In this document: in pieces, positions 5,901 through 7,239 of the stretch | How the letters are laid out: each line of letters begins with the position of its first letter | Position numbering within the stretch: position 1 is the first letter of the stretch | From: Alphaproteobacteria bacterium | GTDB taxonomy: Bacteria > Pseudomonadota > Alphaproteobacteria > ATCC43930 > CGMCC-115725 | Direction: 5' to 3' | Assembly: GCA_005888425.1 (NCBI GenBank) | Contig: VAZF01000107.1 | Span: 1-7,239, forward strand | DNA: 7,239 nucleotides | The notes under the pieces: model-generated | Told to the model about the DNA's origin: nothing | What the model saw: only the letters and a program-made list of their open reading frames with translations | Databases searched by the model: none | Program-made: the position numbers and the translations under genes

Positions 5901-6482
5901 ATGAAGACGGCAGATTTGTCGCGCCGAAGCGCATTGCGGGCGGCGGCCGCCCTGTTATTCCTCCCCGGCTTGACGGCCTGTGCGTTAAGCAGGGCGGGGA
6001 CAGATGCCCAGCTCATTGCTGATGCACTCGATGCCACTTGGCGGTTTGTCGTGGCGCAAGTTCCGGCTCTTGCGATATCCCCCGCGACACAGGCCTCACT
6101 GACCAATGCCTTTCGAGCGATCAATGCAGGCGGATGGGAGCTGACCACACAAGCCGCCGCCTCCCCTGACGCTGTTGTCGACTTCGTAAAGGGGGTGAAT
6201 GAGGTCATTACGGTGATCGTTGCAAATCCGGCGATACCGCTCGAACTCGCAGGTCCCGCCGGTGCGCCCATTGCGGCGATCTTGGCGGCCGTCGTGACGC
6301 TCATGCCCGAGGTGGAGAGCTCCTTTAAACTTGCGATACCGATCGCGTCGATACAGCGGTCTCCGGGAGCCGCTCCAATTCCAGCGCCGCCCCGCTCCGC
6401 ACCCCCGGTCGATGCGGAAGCCGCACGCGACCTTCTCACGCGCGTCGCGGCAACAAAGCAGCGACCGGTGCCGCCGCGGTGA
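5901..6482 (+). CDS. Predicted lipoprotein with twin-arginine-like signal, function unknown
   Basis: A 193-residue protein. The N-terminus carries S7-R8-R9-S-A-L, a twin-arginine-like motif, then an Ala/Leu core (11-24) and a lipobox L24-T-A-C27. It may therefore be exported folded by Tat and lipidated at Cys27. The mature region begins with an amphipathic helical part (about 33-110). A hydrophobic stretch (about 107-135, rich in Ala, Ile, Val, Pro and Gly) follows, which could be buried or membrane-interacting. The tail is Pro/Ala-rich (155-170) with a final basic helix. No enzyme motif is visible and I do not recognise a family. The start ATG at 5901 has GAGAGG 8 bases upstream. The gene ends 25 bases from the convergent tRNA. 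Expression is likely controlled through the inverted repeat at 5869-5890. Confidence 0.75.
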   Translation: MKTADLSRRSALRAAAALLFLPGLTACALSRAGTDAQLIADALDATWRFVVAQVPALAISPATQASLTNAFRAINAGGWELTTQAAASPDAVVDFVKGVNEVITVIVANPAIPLELAGPAGAPIAAILAAVVTLMPEVESSFKLAIPIASIQRSPGAAPIPAPPRSAPPVDAEAARDLLTRVAATKQRPVPPR

Positions 6483-6507
6483 TGCGCATCTGAACATCTG
6501 AGGAGAG

Positions 6508-6584
6508 TGGTAGCGGGGGAGGGATTTGAACCCCCGACCTTGGGATTATGATTCCCCTGCTCTAACCAACTGAGCTACCCCGCC
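6508..6584 (-). tRNA. tRNA-Met (anticodon CAT), probably elongator
   Basis: A complete 77-base cloverleaf including an encoded CCA. It has acceptor GGCGGGG pairing with CCCCGCT (one G-U at the end) and D-stem GCTC/GAGC with loop AGTTGGTTA. The anticodon loop is ATCATAA with CAT at 6548-6550. The variable loop has 5 bases, the T-loop is TTCAAAT, and the discriminator is A. It is not the initiator: the first acceptor pair is formed and the anticodon stem lacks the three G-C pairs next to the loop. A lysidine-modified tRNA-Ile2 also has a CAT anticodon and cannot be strictly excluded. The 4-69 and 5-68 pairs are G-C rather than the C-G favoured by TilS in E. coli, which supports Met. The anticodon stem has a G27-A43 mismatch. 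Confidence 0.93.
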
Positions 6585-6592
6585 GGGAGGCC

Positions 6593-6620
6593 CCGCATAT
6601 AGGAGATGGCCCTTATGCGG
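6593..6620. repeat. Inverted repeat CCGCATA/TATGCGG inside the tRNA promoter
   Basis: CCGCATA (6593-6599) and TATGCGG (6614-6620) are perfect complements. Allowing one bulged T at 6600, the stem grows by AGG/CCT to 10 bp around a 7-base loop (6604-6610). It fills the space between the -35 and -10 boxes of the tRNA promoter and immediately follows the mnmA stop. It could be an operator or a 3' end structure of the mnmA mRNA. No T-run follows, so it is not a standard terminator. Confidence 0.45.
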
Positions 6621-6624
6621 TCAA
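6596..6624 (-). promoter_or_regulatory. Sigma70-type promoter of the tRNA gene, overlapping the mnmA stop codon
   Basis: Read on the minus strand, TTGACC (6624-6619) and TATATG (6601-6596) are 17 bases apart. Transcription would start near 6590-6588, giving a leader of about 5 bases before the tRNA at 6584. This is a common tRNA arrangement. The stretch after the -10 is GC-rich (GGGGCCTCCC), like the discriminators of stringently controlled promoters. The -35 box contains the TGA stop of mnmA. Confidence 0.65.
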
Positions 6625-7239
6625 GCCGCGGCGGCGCCCGTCTCCGCCGCTTGCAGCGCAGGATTTTCCGGGACGCGGCGGATCCAGCCGCCCCCGAGAA
6701 GCCGCTCGCCATCGTAGAGCACCGCAGCTTGGCCCGGTGCGATCGCGCCCGCGGGCTCGGAGAGCAGCAGCTCCGCTGCGCCGGTTGCGGCGCCGGCATG
6801 GAGGGTGGCGGAAACCGGCGGCTGCGTTGAACGCAGCTTGGCCGAGACCGGCACCATTTCGCCCGGCTGCAGCGGCGGACCAAGCCAGTTGAGCTCGCCG
6901 AGATGAACGCGCGTCTCGCATAACGCGCTCTTCGGGCCGACGATCACGCGACGGTTCTCGGGATCGAGTCGCAGCACATAAAACGGCTCGGTGGCGGCGA
7001 TACCCAGCCCTTTGCGCTGGCCAACCGTGAAATGCGCGATGCCATTGTGGCGGCCGAGCACGCGTCCATTCTGGTCGACGATGTCGCCAGGCTCGCCCGC
7101 CTCGGGTCGCAGCCTTTCGACGATAGCCGCATACGAGCCCTGCGGCACGAAACAGATGTCCTGGCTGTCGGGCTTCGCCGCGACCGGAAGCGCCAACTCG
7201 CGTGCGAGCCGGCGGGTCTCATCCTTTTGCAATTCGCCT
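6621..7239 (-). CDS. mnmA: tRNA-specific 2-thiouridylase MnmA (3' part; start lies beyond the right edge)
   Basis: The C-terminal 205 or so residues of MnmA, which uses ATP and a persulfide relay to make 2-thiouridine at position 34 of tRNA-Lys, -Glu and -Gln in the cytoplasm. The fragment begins within ELQKDETRRLARELALPVA. It then carries PDSQDICFVPQG, whose Cys (codon 7152-7154) corresponds to the persulfide-forming catalytic cysteine (Cys199 in E. coli). HFTVGQRKGLGIA, the central-domain signature, and the C-terminal beta-barrel with GQAAVLYDGERLLGGGWI follow. The PP-loop ATP site and the first catalytic cysteine should lie off the window. The stop is 36 bases before the co-directional tRNA, so read-through into it is possible. 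Confidence 0.95.
   Translation of the reverse strand, partial: GELQKDETRRLARELALPVAAKPDSQDICFVPQGSYAAIVERLRPEAGEPGDIVDQNGRVLGRHNGIAHFTVGQRKGLGIAATEPFYVLRLDPENRRVIVGPKSALCETRVHLGELNWLGPPLQPGEMVPVSAKLRSTQPPVSATLHAGAATGAAELLLSEPAGAIAPGQAAVLYDGERLLGGGWIRRVPENPALQAAETGAAAA

Noticed and set aside
5636..6439. 267-residue open frame on the minus strand
   Set aside because: It is antisense to the 69-residue gene and the Tat-type lipoprotein, both of which have ribosome binding sites and signal or fold character. The minus-strand translation is Ala/Gly/Ser-rich without motifs.
6508..6584. tRNA as attachment site of an integrated element
   Set aside because: No integrase, no repeat of the tRNA 3' end elsewhere in the window, and the neighbours are ordinary chromosomal genes.
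1..7239. CRISPR array, insertion sequence or phage module
   Set aside because: No regularly spaced repeats, no terminal inverted repeats with a transposase, and no phage structural or integration gene are visible.

Overview
The window is GC-rich and densely coded. It reads as an ordinary chromosomal segment of an alphaproteobacterium, probably of the Rhizobiales/Bradyrhizobium kind. Reasons: a COQ7-type demethoxyubiquinone hydroxylase, a class A penicillin-binding protein, a tRNA-Met and MnmA of alphaproteobacterial character, GTG starts, and several orphan secreted proteins. The taxonomic placement is inference from protein character. No transposase, integrase, phage gene or CRISPR array is visible.

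Layout. Positions 3-62 hold the tail of an unidentified plus-strand gene. Positions 85-1754 form a tight plus-strand operon: a YqaA/DedA-family membrane protein, DsbB, and COQ7. DsbB and COQ7 overlap by 4 bases (ATGA). COQ7 ends 2 bases from the end of a convergent class A PBP (1757-3967, minus). That PBP carries an unusual C-terminal domain that looks like a degenerate staphylococcal-nuclease (OB) fold. Divergent from the PBP is a small lipoprotein (4158-4430). It is followed by a single-domain rhodanese whose reading frame is broken around 4650-4655 (4521-4891).

From 4892 to 6482 the plus strand holds three unrecognised genes: a secreted four-cysteine protein (5011-5448), a 69-residue protein (5609-5818) and a twin-arginine-type lipoprotein (5901-6482). 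The last starts just after a perfect 8-bp inverted repeat that overlaps both a likely promoter and the ribosome binding site. On the minus strand at the right end lie a tRNA with CAT anticodon (6508-6584) and the 3' part of mnmA (6621-7239). The tRNA has a good sigma70-like promoter whose -35 box contains the mnmA stop codon.

How the genes relate. DsbB drains electrons from periplasmic disulfide formation into ubiquinone, and COQ7 makes a ubiquinone precursor, so those two co-transcribed genes share a cofactor. DedA-family proteins and the class A PBP both belong to envelope biology. The secreted four-cysteine protein is a plausible substrate of the disulfide pathway. I see no convincing new multi-gene system. 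The best leads are the PBP fusion domain, the promoter/palindrome arrangement at 5841-5901, and the overlap of the tRNA promoter with the end of mnmA.
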